From: Eudorina sp. 2006-703-Eu-15 | Lineage: Eukaryota; Chlorophyta; Chlorophyceae; Chlamydomonadales; Volvocaceae | Assembly (NCBI GenBank): GCA_003117195.1 | Contig: BDSI01000032.1 | Location: forward strand, 186,001 to 250,000 | Direction: 5' to 3' | Length of the DNA: 64,000 nucleotides | Shown: positions 21,377 through 32,654 of the stretch, one piece after another | Layout: each line of letters starts with the position of its first letter | Numbering within the stretch: the stretch's first letter is position 1 | Notes under the pieces: model-generated | The model's input: the letters and a program-made list of their open reading frames with translations, nothing else | What the model was told of the DNA's origin: nothing | Database searches by the model: none | Translations under genes and position numbers: made by a program

Positions 21377-24300
21377 TTAAGGATGTGCTGTTGCTATGAC
21401 TTCAGCAGAGCCGTCTTCTTGGGGTGGCGCAACATCCGTGCGCAATAGCTGCAGCTCCGTCGCTCCGGGCGCAAGAGCTAATCGGAACTCCATGGCTCCC
21501 AAGCTTGATGCATGCACGCCGGCTTTCAGTCCGCCACCATGACCCGACGTGTGCATGTCCTTCTCGAAGGTACGGAACAAGTGTGCCACAAAACGCACAC
21601 ATACCGCTTCGACCTGAAAGGGTTTGGGATCGGCAGCATACACGTTAGGGAATGTACCTGGATTTTGTATGACACTGAAGAAGCTCTGCACGTAAAGCAA
21701 CACCTGAGTGCCAGGAGTAACCTGCCACTATGCCTTTGTCTGCAAGGCTAACTGTACGATACCAGCCGGCTGATACGATTTGCGTTCAAACACGTTGAAC
21801 CAAAGCCTGCACCTTACCCCACACCGTCGCGCAACAAGACCGCAGGTGACCGTGGATCCGCACACACTACACCATTACCCACATCATGAAAAGGTCGCGA
21901 CACCACTTCCAATCCGGGCAACCCACCTGCGCTGCACCCTCGAGCGGATAGTCGCCTCCGTCGTAGTCCACCTTGTGGACCAGCCACTTCACCACCGCCG
22001 GTTCTAACACCAGCGTCCCGCCCAGCGCGGCCGCTCTTGTGGCGTAGTTGCTCGAAAGCTCCCTCTCCACCAGCGTTGCGATCTGTCCGTAAGCCGAGGC
22101 ACGGGCGAATGTCAATGGCCTCCTGTACGGATGCAGGCCACTCCGCATTCATTACCTGGGTATGCGCCACGAAGCAATGCCTGCGCTTCTAAAACTAGAC
22201 GAACTAACGTGTCACGCAAACGCAAGCTCACAACGACACGCGGTATTTGTGCAGAATGACACTGTGCTCAACCCTTTTAAAATGCCTTAAGAGAACAACT
22301 TACATCCTCTCGGGTTAGCGGGAAGAAAGGCAGGTAGTGGTCGATCGTGGCCGCAAAGGACACGGAATCGTCGATGGTCTCGCACTCCGCTGCGCGCCAG
22401 GCATGAAGCGCTGCGTGGCGGAGCACCCGCTCGGCGGCCTCAGGAGGAATCTGCAGACAGTGCGCCAACCCACGGCAGATGGACCGCGGGGCACCACATG
22501 GAGCGAGGTCCACTGTCACATCATTTAAAAGGTAAATGGAGCGAATGCAACGTGGCCGTGACAATGAGCAAGACCAGGAAACGTTCTATCAGGAGGGAAG
22601 GAGAGACACGCCCTACATAGAATACTACAAAATCAACGGCGTGGCCATGAAAGCTGTGCGCGTGTGACGCTCCCCGCGCCGCCTCCCTATCCTGTCCGTG
22701 CTTTCTTGCCACCCAACAACACGGAACACACCCGCAGCGCACGTGAGGTGCTGTGATTTAGCAACACCGACTGCGCCGCGTGTTTAACAAAGAAACCCGC
22801 CCAACCCAAATCAGTGAACCGTGGTGTAAAGCGTATGTGTGTCGGCTGGCGCACATCCTTGGGGCGAGGCGAACGCGGCTGTGCTTACTCCAGTCCTACT
22901 CGCCGACAACACACCTGGCTTTTATTACCCTTGACAGCCCCGAGCAACTTTTCCAGCTCCAGGAAGCCCAGGTTGGATTCCAGGAGAATGATTGCGCTGC
23001 AGTCGAGGGGCAGGTTGCAAGCGCAGGAACCCAATAGTCTTGCCCTTGCCCGGACAAGCACCTTGAGACATCCTAAGGCCAGCTGTCGCATTTTACACTG
23101 ATCGTATATACGCTTGCAAGCCTGCGTATGGTGTCCTTGCCAAACAGACACGTTATCAGCATTTCAGGAGCAATCGAGTACGCAGACTGTGCCTCGGGCC
23201 AGTCAGAGCTTCCGAGGAACCCCCAACGAGTCCTCCACGACGTCCAAGCTCTGCACTGCAGATTGGCATGATGATGGAAAACTTCTGGCCCATAACTTCT
23301 TCCCCGGTGACAATGGGAATCAACATGCCTCTCTCTCTCTCTATCCCTCTCTCTGCATAGCTCGGGTACAGACTGAACCCTTCGCGGCGTCCAATCGTTC
23401 GCTCCGTTGGCCCCAACCACCCCTCCTCACCGGCTCAAGTCCGTGTTCGCCAACTCCGGATGCCGTATCAGCTGCCGAAGCATGCCCCGACTGGCGCAAT
23501 CCAGCTTGTCGTACTCCTCAATAACCAGCATGGGGTTTGGTGTGGACCGGATGTGTTCCAGAATAGCGGCCCGCACTTGGGCTAGCTGGCTGTCCTGCTC
23601 CTCCGCAACAAAATTTAACCCATAGAGCACCTGCAACGCAGTGAAAGCATCCGCTGATAGCGTCCCGAACAGGAACAAAAACGGAAAGGGGCACGGCTCA
23701 AGGCAATGCGAACCAAGCCCTGACCGCATAAGCAACCAACGGTCCGTCACAATTATCTGTGGGCACTGACTACAACTCTTTTGTACTTAATGCCCTGCCT
23801 CCCCAGCCGTACCTTTGCTCCACTGCAACCTTCCCCCGGGCAGCTCATTGCGGTCACTGGGTCACGATTGTACAACGCCCGCGCCAGCAGCGTATGCGTG
23901 TATGTCTTGCCAGTGCCAGGCGGTCCATGCACTGAGATGACTAACGGCTTTCGTCGCGCCCAAAGAATGGGAGGTGGTCCCACGGAGCCCGCTGCTCCGG
24001 GCCCGGCGCCGTGGCGTGATCGCGTGGCCCGTCCATCTGGTGGTTCACGTATGTGCTCGCACACAGCGTTTACGAGGTGCCGGATGGCCATGTCCTGCCC
24101 AACCACCCTTGCGGGTAGAAACGTCGCCACGTTGGAACATGCATTCGGCACATAACGGTTGGTCCCTGCGCGGAGCTCGGCAAGCAACGAGCGAGAGGGA
24201 AACGAGGCTTAGCGGTGTCGGGGATTCACAGCAGATGTACTGACTGCTTACTGACCCGATTGTGAGCGAAACCCACAAAGCTATGGCCACAAGCCCGAAG

Positions 24301-24860
24301 CGGTTGCTCCCATCCCCGCGCTGAAGTGCTCTGATTTCGGAAACACAGCCGAGCTTTTATGTCATAGGCACGGTTATGGCATGCGAAGAGACATAGCAAG
24401 GGTGCATGCGATGTTGGGCACGCGTCAATCATGTAGTACGAGTAGTTGCTTGAGAGAATTACCCCGCACCCTACCGGGTGGTATCATAATGCGTCCAGGA
24501 AGTATACATGGGAAGGTCAACCCACATCGCCCTTATGCACAAGGAAGCTAATATGCACGTGTCACGGCGCAGAGATTATCCCCCGTGTCCCCGGAGGTGC
24601 TTCGACGCTACGGAAGTCCTGTTTGATGGTCGATCAACCCATCCCGTAACCAAATACCCCAGGGTTGGGATGTCGAAAGAAACTGGTCTCGCGGGCCACA
24701 ACAGCTTGGTGGGCGGGAAAGTTACCTTGCAATAGAGGACAATTAATATGACATGCACCCGCATCAGCGATGTATACGTGCATCTCTTACCTGTTAAGGA
24801 AGTATACAGTAGAGCTGAAACAACCGCCGCAATCCCTGCAAAGACCGGCACCAAAGCCAT
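21377..24860 (-). CDS. Torsin/Clp-like AAA+ ATPase with N-terminal hydrophobic segment
   Basis: Seven exons, 24860-24791, 24165-23813, 23630-23431, 22996-22929, 22512-22304, 22082-21927 and 21703-21377, close in frame to 460 aa. Residues 1-23 (MALVPVFAGIAAVVSALLYT...) form a signal peptide or membrane anchor, as expected for ER-lumenal torsins. AAA+ features: RVVGQDMAIRHLV before the nucleotide site; Walker A GPPGTGKT (104-111); Walker B MLVIEEYDKLD (about 175-185), with Glu where most AAA+ proteins have Asp; sensor-1 ESNLG (Asn216). After the core, the block with HYLPFFPLTRED is the clearest torsin signature, matching the VPFLPLE stretch of animal torsins. The torsin C-terminal GCK sensor-2 motif is not conserved (DYPLEGAAQ at that place). 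Torsins are ER/nuclear-envelope ATPases that need LAP1/LULL1-type activators in animals; partner and compartment here are inferred. A plain Clp-type origin is the alternative. Confidence 0.85.
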
Positions 24861-25330
24861 GCTACCGCAAGGCTGCCGGTGCGTTCCAGCAAATCTGCTG
24901 GTGCTTGCTTATGAGTATGCCCTTCTAAAGCGCATATCCTTACTATGTCACGGAGATAACGCGATGTCAGGCAGCGAAATGCGCAGTGTGCCCGCTGTAG
25001 TTCACGTTGAAGTGCCCGGACTGAATAAGGTTCAGGCTGGCTTACGAAAACATTGAAGCAGTATAAGGGAATAAATTTGTACCGGTATGGTTAAAGTCGA
25101 CCTATGTCAAGTCGCAGCATGCATCGCATGGTCGCAACCGTACAACGGCGATATAGCGAGACAAAGCGATCGCGACATACCAAGCAGTCTTCTTATCGTT
25201 GTGATCTTCTTTGTAGAAGTTATCCGCGTTCCAGAAAGTCAAGTAGAAGTCAAGCACGGGGAGTATCTCGTCAGCTTGACACGATGCTCGATGCTTCCGA
25301 ATGATGACTTCTGAATCATTGTAATTAAAA
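24861..25330. promoter_or_regulatory. Divergent promoter region, AAA+ gene / M16 peptidase
   Basis: About 470 bp separate the AAA+ start codon from the most upstream in-frame ATG of the M16 gene. It contains no supported exon. A stretch near 25060-25330 is less GC-rich than the coding DNA. No specific element was identified. If translation of the M16 gene starts at 25622, part of the next 290 bp is 5' UTR. Confidence 0.55.
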
Positions 25331-28300
25331 ATGGCACTGGGGCGCTTACGCTGCGTTCGAGGGTCCAGGTCTGAAGGGAATCCTGCAATTGGCTCGGCAA
25401 GCTTGTGTCAAGCGCGGACATGCGCAAGGGCTAGCACGAAATGGTCGCTGAAGGTGGACAGCTCTTGGTCCAAGGCGTGGAGGTCTTCGGTGTCTTGCGC
25501 GCCAAGTGGACGTGCAAGCACCACAAACCAGTTCCGAGCGTCGCCACTCCCCCAACGGACCCAAGCGGACGCGTCACGCCTGTCTGCGGGCCGAAGTTGC
25601 AGTGATGTCGGAAAGGCAGAGATGCAGCGCATCAGCGTGATGGAGCATGAACCCTTGGCCCGTCAAGCACCAGATCAAATCCAGCCGCGGCGCTTGCAGC
25701 CGGAGCCTCGATCGGAAATGCCAACACTGGCATCCTGCAGTCGGCGAAGCCTACTGCATCTTGCAACGGCAGCCACTGCGGCGGCCGCTGTGGGGCCCCT
25801 TTTGCTTACGTCTGCGTCTTCAGCTGCAGCCCTGGCTGGACGGGCGCCTTCCGAGATGGGGTTCGAGCCACGGGTGGTGGAATTTACGCTGTCTAATGGC
25901 CTGCACTTCATTGTTCTTCCACGCAGCAATGCTCCCGTGGTGGCGTGCCACACGTATGCTAACGGTGGGTAGTTTGTGGACGGGCAGCTGTGTGGAACTG
26001 TATGATGTCGGGCTAACTAACTGGATCTCGGACGAGCTTATGTCTAGGTTCTAGCCTGGCGCGAGGTAGCGAGCAGCGCATTTTACTTGATCCTCGGGCG
26101 CACTGATGGCCACGGCTGGGTTTGCGCAGCCTGGGGTGACGTTTACCTCATGAATAAGAAAGGCCAGGGGATGGTGACGTCGCGTCACCGGCCTCCCACC
26201 GGCTGGAGGTATTCAAATTTCCATTGTGCACGTACAGCACAAGATGCTGATAATGACCTTCCTGTAGAACGTACGATTTTTACGCCCCACGGGTTTAATT
26301 CTTTTTTCAGATTTAGCCCCCGGGTTGATAACGTCATGCGGAATTGTCCCGCGCCACATATACCCGCGCTCTTGCACAGTTGGAGCTTGGAATGAGTCTC
26401 CCGGCTGTACGGGTATGGCTCACCTTCTGGAGCATATGGCCTTTAAGGTAAGTACCGATAGAGACCTATTCCCATTGCACAACGGCTGTCATCCCGTCGC
26501 TGATGAGCCGCCGGACGCAACCTTGTCTCTGCAGGGCACGCCGCGCGTCGGGACAGTGGACTTCCGGCGAGAGGCCCCGTTGCTGGACTCCCTGGATGAG
26601 GCGTTTTATGAGCTGAGGGTGAGGACACGCACGGATCCAGGGTTCTTGAGCGGGATAATGCGGCAAGATGGCAGCCTCGGCGGCTCTATCGCGTGCCGTG
26701 CGATAAGTGTTCAGTGATTGCTAAAAACGTAACACGCTTGTTCTCGCCGTTTCCCCGCCTCTTCAGGATGCTAAGGCAGCGGTCGCTTCAGGTGGTCCGG
26801 GCGGCGCGGGCCCCACACGTGTGTCCACTCTGCGCGCGCGGCTGCGCTCCCTTCAGGAGGCGGCGGCGGCGCTGGTGATTCCAAACGCCTTCGGCGCGAC
26901 GCTGCAGCGTGCTGGGGGAGCGGGACTGAACGCGACCACCTCTCATGACCAGACGCGCTACTTCGTGAGCTTGCCATCCAACAAGCTGGAGTTGTGGATG
27001 TCCTTGGAGGCTGAGCGGTTCAGGTGCACTAGCCAGAATGCAAATACAGCGGGAAACGGACAGTTGCACGCTAGGGCATTGCAAGGATGTTTAATGCAAT
27101 CAACAACTGCCAGTAACATGACATGGGAGTCTGTGCCCAGGCTGCCTTGCCCACTCCACGCGACCACGTCCCACATGGGGCTCGCCTGACGTGGTGGACG
27201 CGATGGCACGCAGGGCGCCCGTCTTCCGTGAACTTTACTCTGAAAAGTCGGTGATCGAGGAGGAGCGCCGGTTGAGAGTGGACAACTCGCCCACGGGCAG
27301 GTAGGGCGGTTGACAGCTCTTGATGTCCAGAACCAGGGATGCAGAGACGCGGGGCAACCATCACTATCTTTGGTTTGCCTTGCTACACGCACAGGTACCA
27401 GCAGGAGTTCGCCCTCGCGTCGCTTGCGAACAACTACCGGCGGCCAGTCATTGGTTTTGAAGAGGATTTTGATGCCATCGGGAGGCGGGAGGTGCAGGCG
27501 AGCGTGCAAAAAAGGCATTTACTTTTCTTATCAGATGAAGGATCCCAGCTCGCATTAATGGCAATGTTCATTAAATCGTGATGGTTAAGCTTGCATGTGC
27601 ACGTGGGCGCCCGCGGTACCTGTCCTGACGTCGGCACACGGACGTGCATGTCGGTTGCAAAGGTGTCAGTGTTTGGGCACACGTTTCTTGGGTAGCAGGT
27701 GGCGAGATGTCGTGTCCCTGAAACAAGCGGATTTTCTGTCGACGGTATCTGAACGTTATCCTTGTTTACTGCGTACCGTCCTGCACTTCCTCTCCCGGCG
27801 CTCTGATGCTCGACAGGCATTTTTCGACCGGTTCTACGGCCCCGCGAACCTGACCATCGCAATTGTTGGAGATGCCGACCCACGGGTTGTACGCAAGTGG
27901 GTTTCCTCAGGAGTCATTCGCGTGTCACACGCTCACACAAGTTCATGAGGGGGGCCACGAAAACCGTGTGGCACGGGCGAGGGACAGTGAACTGCTGATA
28001 GTGTGCACCCTTGTTGAGCATACCCGTGGCCGAGATGGCAGCCATCCCCATACTTCCGAGCAATCTGCGAATGCAGAGCGCATTGATGTAAGTACAGGAA
28101 TGCCAAGTTGTCGCGGGGGCCCTTTGTTCGTTTGAAGAAGTGGTAATGTCGCAGACATATTCTCTGGGCATCAGGTTACTGGTCCCTTGTTTCCCTGTCG
28201 CAGGATGGCCGAGCGCTACTGGGGCGACTGGCAGGGGCCGCCCGGCTACCAAGTGCTGACTCGTGGACGATCACCGGCGCTGGATGGCTCGACCGGGACA

Positions 28301-30489
28301 GCATCGGCGTCCACACCAGGGTCGCGGCCCCCATTGACAAGCCCGTGGGGCAGCGGCGAAACGGATCCCAGACCCGAGGTGTGTATTGCCACGGCCTCGA
28401 GTGCATCCTGAGACACGTGCAGGAGTGATTTGCTGATACCGTATGAAGAGGGTTGCATGGCCACACTGTCATCATCGTCCATGTGCTTTGGCCTCGTCCG
28501 TGTGCGTTGTGGTCATGCTGACCCTGCTCTTCCGAAGCTCCTTGTGCGCCTCCCCCGGTCTAAGCAAGCTATCCTGTCGGGTCCGGATCCCTCAGGCCTT
28601 CATCTCTGGCAGTCGCACGTCGTTTCGTGCGCCGGCACGGTCCGGACCTGCAGTGCTGCTGGGCTACTATCGGCCGCCGCTGACGTGCCGCGAAGGGGTT
28701 GTGCTGGAAGTGTTATCAGACGTGCTTGCAGGTGCGGGCAGCAGCGCACCGTCAGGAATCCATTGGAAAGGACAAGGCACCGCTGCAGAAAGCATGGTGT
28801 TAGCCGGTGGATGCCGGGCCCTGTAATGCATGTGTCGGCAACTGTTTACTATGATCTTTGCATCCTAACAATTTACCGTTGATCATTACTTGGTTCGTCG
28901 CGCATTCTTCGGCAGGGTCTCCTGCAGGGCCGAGAGCCATTCCAATTCAATGCTACGTATTTCCGTTTTGCAATTGGTGCCGACACTAATCCTGAAGCCG
29001 GTGACTGAAATCTTCGGTTGCGACCTCATCTAATTTGCCGGCTCGTGGGGTTGTCTCCGTGCCGCAGGTGGAAGGACATCGCGCCTAGTTTCGGAGCTGG
29101 TGTTCACGGGAAAGGCCCTCAGCGCATCCTTGGTTTCTGCCTATCCCGGCGAGCTGCATGCAGGCATGTCGCTGGTTTACGGCGTACCTCGTGAAGGTAT
29201 GGTTGGGGTTCCGGCGAGTTGTAGCTCCATCCTTCCTCGCACCCCAGATCCATCGACGTCCAAGCGGGCCATTTGGGCGGAGCTTGTGTGTTTAATCAGA
29301 AACGAGGTTGTGTGTGTGTCGTTTCATATCTGACCGGGCCTGGTGCTGGCCAAGGGCTGCTAACCAAGCCCTCATGGGAAGACCGCCGAAGCACTCTCCC
29401 GAATACGGGGGAGAGGGACGTAAGGGGCCTGAGTCCCGTCGCTTTCAGCAAAGGGCGCGCACCTGATCCCCATTCTGCGCAAACGAAAGATTGGAGACAG
29501 CTGTGCCCCAACGAGGGATTGGACAGAGGCCCATCCTGAGCGGGCGGCGCCTTGCAGCACCCGGGGCTCGTTCCTCAGGAACTTTCAAATCACCCGGGGT
29601 TATTTCCTCATCAACTCGGAGGCGCACCCCTGTCGATGAAAAATCCTAGTCTGATCCCTAGTCCCAACTTATGCGAAAAAGCGTGTGTATAGATATGTAA
29701 AGATGTTCCTGTCTCTGCGCACCACGGGGACTGATGGATGTGGTACTCCAGGGATCAAATCCGAAACAGCTTCAAAGTGCTAGCGTTCCGACACATAGCT
29801 CTCGCCTGATTTGCTCACAGGGGACAGCCCCGAGACGGTTGCAGCGCTGCTGCAGCAACAACTCGCTGCGGTGGTAGAGGGCGGCGTAACGGCGTCGGAG
29901 CTGGCCCGCGTGCAGCGGGCGGTGCGAGCGGGCCTGCTTGCAACCGCGCAAAGCAACAGCGCGATGGCGTCGGCACTGGCATCGTACCATGTCTCCACAG
30001 GTGCGGGCGGTTCGGGCCTACGAAATTGAGATGGCAAGTGTGCCCACGACGGTATGATGCGACCAGCAACCGCTCGCGTGTAATTAACCTAAGGCCGGGA
30101 CGGCATGAGGCGATCTGGGTCTGGCTGTTTTTGCAGGGTCCGAACTCACTGCGAACGCACCCTCCGATGAGACCGAAGCCTGCCTGCGTCGCAATTGATT
30201 GTGGATAGGGTCAGCGGCTTCGGGTGTCGCACGATCGTCTTGCTTTTTCATGTACAGACTCAACCGTTTGCAAGCACGCTTCACACGCGCACCAGCTGAC
30301 CCGACCAACCAATTCTACGCCCCTCCGGCACGCGGGTGAACATGGCTGTACACGGATGCAGGCAGCTGGCGAGGCATGCTCACGGAGTTGGAGCTGGTAT
30401 CACAGCTAAAGGCGAGCGAATTGCGGGACGTTGCTGAAACAATTTTTTCGCCGGGCAACTGCTTCACGGGCTACGTGCTCAAGGCATAG
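25331..30489 (+). CDS. M16 (pitrilysin-type) zinc metallopeptidase with twin-Arg lumen-type targeting region
   Basis: Twelve exons: 25331-25964, 26380-26447, 26535-26618, 26767-27023, 27214-27300, 27395-27497, 27817-27896, 28204-28378, 28596-28731, 29068-29196, 29821-30000, 30362-30489. They total 2,061 nt, 686 aa from the first in-frame ATG; an ATG at 25622 (codon 98) is an alternative start. The inverted zinc motif HLLEH is at 226-230, and the third ligand Glu is in VIEEERRLRVDN (364/365). NATTSHDQTRYF and the RRPVIGFEEDFDAI, FYGPANLTIAIVGDADP and AERYWGDWQG blocks match the bacterial-type single-chain M16 subfamily. The C-terminal inactive half follows (LLGYYRPPL; GGRTSRLVSELVFTGKA). Before the domain, SRRSLL plus a hydrophobic Ala/Leu stretch ending in SAAALA resembles a thylakoid twin-arginine signal, so the product may degrade peptides in the plastid lumen (inference). 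The intron at 27498 begins with GC. Confidence 0.93.
29308..29505 (+). repeat. Dispersed repeat, copy 1 (M16 intron)
   Basis: A GT tract (29308-29319) is followed by a block (core about 29332-29476) containing GACCGCCGAAGCACTCTCCC, GTAAGGGGCCT and AAGGGCGCGC. The same blocks occur in the same order and orientation at about 56816-56956 in an intron of the channel gene. This copy lies in the intron after the exon ending at 29196. No coding capacity was seen. Confidence 0.85.
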
Positions 30490-32654
30490 TGCAGCCATGG
30501 GGATGTTACCGCGCTGATCGGGTACTTGTCACTCCAACGCGCTGTTGGTACGCCTGCATGGAGCGTGGAAAGCCTGCCAGAGGCAAGCTCAGCTGTACAG
30601 TATCGGCACTGAAGTGTAGGTCTATGTGGTAACAAACACACATCAAGGTGTGATCGTTGAGTTGCGTCAGGTAGAGAGATTTGTTGCCAACGTTGTTGCA
30701 AACGTTAGGCCTGAGGCAAAGCGGTTGCAACATAAACGAGTTAGCGTGTGAGAGTTGGGATTGCATGCTCAGGAGAGAGTTTGGCAGGACGACTAGCGGT
30801 ATAAACCTGTGGGCTTGCTTTGGTTTTCAGCGGCCCGCAGTGCAGTCGCATTATATGCCGCGGACTTGGCAGGGCAGGTTTTCCCTAATGTACTATGTTT
30901 CGTATCGTGTTTATGTCCAGCAATGGATTTAGGGGCGTGATTGAACTAGCAGGTATAGGGCGTTGCCGTTTGTGGTCCCTTTGGCATAAAATGGCCGCAC
31001 AACGGCCCGATGCCAGATCCATTTGGTTATTGGGACTTCGGGGGAACATGAGCAGCAAATGGCTTAGCCTGTGAGTCCATTCTGTGTAAACCCAACGCTG
31101 CACTGAGTATCGTACACTGCACTTCCATCCAGAGCAGACCTGCACCAGGACGCCTTTGTCAGGTGTTGTGCTGACTAAATTAGGGTTCGGCGCCAGTGGC
31201 TCTAGCTCTATTCGGTTTCGATGTGACCAGCTGTTGATAGAGCCCTTAGCGTAAGAAAGCACGCAGACAGCACTCGTGCAACCGGGAAAGCCTTCGCGGG
31301 CCTCGTAAGGTTGCCAGTAAGTGGGACCTGTGTATGGGACCTTGTCGGGTGTGCGACCTGTGTATGTGACGTCACGGGAATTCACTAGTACGGGCAAGCA
31401 CTCGAAGTGTCTCACCCGCTGGGCCACCAGCCGACACCGTTCGGCCTCCGTGCTTGCTTATCCATTTTCTCCTGGAGCATGACCACCGAGGGAAGACAGC
31501 GAGGAATGTCGTGTGTGATTTACGATTATGATTGATCACAGCGTTGCTTGACAGCGTCGCCGTCGATGGAGCGGTGCGTTTGGAATGCCGCTGTTCGTAG
31601 GGCTGGGCGTGCACGGATCCGGCCTTGTCACCTAGCCAGTACTTGACGAAGCAGGCATCCCAGCTGGGTTGTCACAGCGCGGCTGGATGCCTGTGGGCGC
31701 CTTCCATCCCGTCTTGAGGGTCAACTGTGGAATCCTTCCAACCGTGGAATGCCTGTCCCCGGCGCCGTGGGCGCCTTGGTTGCTTGGCAAGGCAGTCACG
31801 AGCACGGACGGCGCGTTGAGCGGCATTTGCGTTGGAGCGACCTTTGAGAGTACGCAAGTCCGATGCGCCTTTGCGTTTTTGGTACCTGTTCGTTCTGATC
31901 GCGGTTTGGTGCAGGGATGCCTGTCTTCGGGGCTCCGCCGAGGTCTCTCCTGGTAGTAACACTAAATCACTTGACTGGGCAGTAAAGCGCGATCAAGGGT
32001 TTGGTGGCAGTTGAAGTGGGTGAAAATTTTCATCCATCGCAAATGCCGGTAAACTCAAAGAGGAAAGGGGTGACAGGGGGTACGGTGTAGATGACCTCAG
32101 CAAATAACTCTCGGTTATCACCATCGACGTAACGGTCTCAGCAGCATACCAGTGAGTACTTTTGTGATAACGTGAAGCAGCTTTATCGGAAAGATATGTG
32201 GGATGGCGTTTCAAGGCATGCATCTGGGTTGTAACCTTATGTTGGTCTATCCAGCACCTGGCTGGCGCAACAGGAAATGCGTTCCTGCTATTTGGTACAC
32301 ATCAAACTGCAATTTTAGAACAAACTCGTAACAAGTTTCTTATATGTTGGTGGAAGGTTGGTGCGTACGAAAGCAATACACTCCCTCCCTCCTTGGTACC
32401 CTTCACCGGATTCCCCATGCTTCGAGGCATGTATGATACTCGTTAAGCTAATATGCAGCTACAAGAATGTTTCGTGCATTACGCCACTTAGCTGCCACTC
32501 CAACGACGTGTGCGCCGTTGCCCCGCTGACTCACGCTACACGACTTTCGGGGGGAAGATTTACATCAAGGTAGACATATTATACCATGCGTTTAATCACT
32601 AACCAGGACACGAGTGTCGTTTAGGCCGCGCCTGGGGCATGGCCTTGGGGCCGT
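30490..32654. other. Intergenic region, M16 peptidase to channel gene
   Basis: These 2.2 kb hold the M16 3' UTR and the channel 5' region. Open frames are short, of ordinary composition and without recognisable domains. A TGTAA motif at 31085-31089, about 600 bp after the M16 stop, is a candidate polyadenylation signal. The last 600 bp are less GC-rich than the flanks and probably include the channel promoter and 5' UTR. Confidence 0.55.

Noticed and set aside
22521..22741. An extra exon of the AAA+ gene containing RKHGQDREAARG
   Set aside because: It resembles a torsin linker segment weakly, but it lacks a GT donor. The exons 22996-22929 and 22512-22304 join directly with correct phase (Lys, then Val-Asp-Leu-Ala).
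24576..24735. A second exon of the AAA+ gene between 24735 and 24576
   Set aside because: An acceptor-like AG is present, but the frame soon meets a stop and no good donor follows. The first exon joins 24165-23813 directly in phase to give TGTNRYVPNA.
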